A program made the translations under genes and the position numbers. Of a stretch of DNA of 7,398 nucleotides, positions 5,526 through 7,398 are shown one piece after another (the stretch's first letter is position 1; each line of letters opens with the position of its first letter). The notes below the pieces were generated by a model. The model ran no database searches and had not been told where the DNA came from. It was given only the letters and a program-made list of their open reading frames with translations. Source of the stretch: CAG-791 sp963629395 (GTDB lineage: Bacteria; Bacillota; Clostridia; Lachnospirales; Lachnospiraceae). The DNA is taken from assembly GCA_963629395.1 (NCBI GenBank), contig CAVGIV010000094.1:1-7398 (forward strand), given 5' to 3'.

Positions 5526-7289
5526 ATGAATAAGATACAATCCAATGGAAGCAAAGGGATTCATATTCAGACGCTGCTGCTGAAGCTGGTGCTGGCCTGG
5601 CTGATTCTGGCCTTTGTGGTCTATCCGAACTTGAACCTTCTCTATAGCATCTTCTTTCAGGACGGAAGCTTTTCCTCAGATGCGGTACGGAAGGTCTTTA
5701 AGTCGGCGCGTGCGCTGAAGAGCTTGAAAAACAGCTTCGTACTGGCATTTACGCTGATTGTGACGGTAAACATTGTGGGTACATTATCGGTGCTGTTCAC
5801 AGAATACTGGGAGATCAAGGGCGCCGGATGGCTGCGCCTTGCCTATATGAGCTCACTGGTGTACGGCGGCGTGGTGCTTGTATCCGGCTACAAATCTGTC
5901 TACGGAGCCAATGGTCTGGTGACGAAGCTTCTGCTGCAGCTGTTCCCCAATATGAATCCCAACTGGTTTGTGGGATACGGTGCAGTGGTCTTCGTCATGA
6001 CCTTTTCCTGTACACAGAATCACATGATGTTCCTGAAGAATGCCATTCACAGCATTGACTACTACACGGTGGAGGCGGCGAAGAATATGGGGGCTTCCGG
6101 TGCCAATATCTTCTTCAACATTGTCTTTCCGGTGCTGAAGCCTACCTTTTTTGCCATTACGATTCTGACCTTCCTGACCGGACTCGGGGCAATGTCGGCA
6201 CCCCTCATTGTGGGCGGAGAGAACTTTCAGACCATCAACCCCATGATCATTACATTTTCCCGGTCCAATTCCTCCCGGGATGTGGCGGCGCTGCTGGCAA
6301 TCCTGCTGGGTGCGGCTACCATTCTGCTGCTGGCGGTCTTCAGCCATATCGAAAAGGGCGGAAACTACGTTTCGGTGTCCAAAACCAAGGCAAAGCTGCA
6401 GAAGCAGAAGATCAACAATCCGATTTTGAATGTCATTGCACACATCGTTGCTTATGCCATGTTCCTGATCTATCTGATCCCGATGGTGCTGGTGGTGGTC
6501 TATTCCTTCTGTGATTCGCTCAGCATCAAAACAGGAGAGCTGAGCCTTTCCTCCTTCACACTGGAGAATTATCGGAAGCTTTTCACCAGTATGGCAGCCT
6601 TCAAGCCCTATCTGGTCAGCATCGTGTATTCTTTGCTGGCAGCTCTGCTGGCGGTGACGATTACTGTGATCTGTGCTCGCTTCGTTAAGAAGGCCAAGCG
6701 GAAGTATGATGTGGCCTTTGAGTGGGGGATGCTGATTCCCTGGCTGCTGCCCTCCACATTGATTGCGCTGGGGCTCAGCACAACCTACGGCGAGCGTCAT
6801 GCTATCATTTTTAATCAGGTTCTGGTGGGTACACTGGTGCTGATGCTTATCGGTTATGTGGTGGTGAAGCTGCCGTTTTCTTACCGTATGGTCAAGGCGG
6901 CCTTCTTCAGCATCGATGACGATCTGGAGGAAGCAGCCAAGTGTATGGGTGCCGGAACGGTTTATACCATGGCGAAGGTGATCCTTCCGGTTATGATGCC
7001 GGCGCTGATGTCTGTGGTGATTCTGAACTTCACCGGCATGCTGTCGGATTATGACCTGTCTGTATTCCTGTACCATCCGCTGTATCAGCCGCTGGGTATC
7101 GTCATCAAGGCAGCCTCGGATGAGTCGGCCTCCATTGATGCGAAGGCCATGGGCTTTGTTTATACCGTGGTGCTGATGCTGCTTTCTGCTGTTGCATTGT
7201 ATTTCGGGCAGGGAGACGGCATGAAGCGTCTGCAGCGCCGGAAGCAGAAGCGCCTGGAGAAAAAGGTGCAGAAGATGATGGCGAGCTGA
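5526..7289 (+). CDS. ABC transporter permease with two fused membrane domains (FbpB / PhnU-like)
   Basis: This forms the membrane channel of the importer. The 587-residue protein holds two permease domains in one chain, so a single molecule can supply both halves normally made by two subunits. About twelve hydrophobic segments are visible, six per half: near 17-36, 68-92, 103-122, 148-168, 203-222 and 254-273, then 303-327, 364-385, 398-420, 430-449, 486-506 and 541-560. Each half has its own EAA coupling loop that contacts the ATPase: VEAAKNMGA with FPVLKP (182-206), and EEAAKCMGA with LPVMMP (468-492). A charged linker rich in Lys and Gln (about 277-298) joins the halves. The tail after the last helix is strongly basic (KRLQRRKQKRLEKK). 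GGGAGG at 5515-5520 lies five bases before the ATG. Fused permeases of this kind are known for the iron, thiamine and aminoethylphosphonate classes, matching the binding protein and ATPase here. It is the last gene of the operon. Confidence 0.93.
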   Translation: MNKIQSNGSKGIHIQTLLLKLVLAWLILAFVVYPNLNLLYSIFFQDGSFSSDAVRKVFKSARALKSLKNSFVLAFTLIVTVNIVGTLSVLFTEYWEIKGAGWLRLAYMSSLVYGGVVLVSGYKSVYGANGLVTKLLLQLFPNMNPNWFVGYGAVVFVMTFSCTQNHMMFLKNAIHSIDYYTVEAAKNMGASGANIFFNIVFPVLKPTFFAITILTFLTGLGAMSAPLIVGGENFQTINPMIITFSRSNSSRDVAALLAILLGAATILLLAVFSHIEKGGNYVSVSKTKAKLQKQKINNPILNVIAHIVAYAMFLIYLIPMVLVVVYSFCDSLSIKTGELSLSSFTLENYRKLFTSMAAFKPYLVSIVYSLLAALLAVTITVICARFVKKAKRKYDVAFEWGMLIPWLLPSTLIALGLSTTYGERHAIIFNQVLVGTLVLMLIGYVVVKLPFSYRMVKAAFFSIDDDLEEAAKCMGAGTVYTMAKVILPVMMPALMSVVILNFTGMLSDYDLSVFLYHPLYQPLGIVIKAASDESASIDAKAMGFVYTVVLMLLSAVALYFGQGDGMKRLQRRKQKRLEKKVQKMMAS

Positions 7290-7347
7290 GACAGGGCGTT
7301 GAAAAGTCCGTCGATGCGGTGCTGAAAAGTTTAAATATGAAATAGAA

Positions 7348-7379
7348 CATCCCCCGGATCCTTGCGGATCCGGGGGATG
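7348..7379 (+). terminator. Hairpin terminator at the end of the operon
   Basis: CATCCCCCGGATCC (7348-7361) and GGATCCGGGGGATG (7366-7379) form a perfect 14-bp stem with a TTGC loop. The tail on the + strand is only ATTTATG, a weak T-run. On the minus strand the tail is TTCTATTTC, so the hairpin may serve both directions if a convergent gene lies beyond the window. The bases between the permease stop and the stem hold no gene, apart from a 10-base near-repeat (G-T/C-TGAAAAGT at 7298 and 7321). Confidence 0.8.
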
Positions 7380-7398
7380 ATTTATGCTATCATACTAT

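Noticed and set aside
5853..7076. Long open frame (407 codons) on the minus strand opposite the permease
   Set aside because: Its very high His and Gln content and lack of recognisable motifs mark it as a mirror of the permease codons. The + strand has both EAA loops and the helices.
7297..7330. Near-identical GTTGAAAAGT / GCTGAAAAGT words behind the permease, considered as attachment or insertion repeats
   Set aside because: They are only ten bases long, imperfect and not flanking any element; chance or the -1 frame coding pattern explains them.
1..7398. Search for CRISPR arrays, tRNA or rRNA genes, insertion sequences and phage or defence genes
   Set aside because: No regular repeats, clover-leaf structures, transposase motifs or terminal inverted repeats were seen; the window is filled by the regulator and the transporter operon.

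Overview
The window looks like a chromosomal segment of a Gram-positive, clostridial (Lachnospiraceae-like) bacterium. This is an inference from four things: purine-rich GGAGG-type ribosome binding sites, a sigma-A-like promoter, a lipoprotein signal ending in AAC-GG, and moderately GC-rich genes separated by AT-rich spacers. The sequence does not fix the species. All real genes lie on the + strand.

Layout. Positions 1-36 may be the last codons of an upstream gene. Positions 74-2236 encode a 720-residue regulator with an unusual architecture: a LacI-type helix-turn-helix and LacI core, followed in the same chain by a complete MalE-type (family 1) solute-binding domain and no export signal. 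A strong hairpin terminator (2250-2288) closes that gene. A near-consensus promoter (TTGACA, 17 bases, TATAAA; 2344-2372) then starts a four-gene operon: a divergent cytoplasmic glycerophosphodiester phosphodiesterase (GDPD) family protein (2401-3240), a lipoprotein solute-binding protein of the Fbp/aminoethylphosphonate/AfuA type (3348-4448), an ABC ATPase of the FbpC/PotA type (4519-5511) and a fused two-domain permease (5526-7289). A hairpin between binding protein and ATPase (4474-4497) probably stabilises the upstream mRNA or sets the gene dosage. A 14-bp hairpin (7348-7379) ends the operon.

How the parts may work together. The lipoprotein captures a substrate outside the cell, the fused permease and ATPase import it, and the GDPD protein would hydrolyse a phosphodiester in the cytoplasm. 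This resembles the pairing of UgpBAEC with UgpQ, but with a transporter of the Fbp/Afu class. A phosphorylated solute is therefore the best guess, though the substrate cannot be read from sequence. The LacI/solute-binding fusion is the natural candidate controller. It carries two potential ligand pockets of different folds on one DNA-binding chain and is the most unusual item here.

Limits. No searches were run. Family assignments come from motifs read by eye, and operator sites are candidates only.
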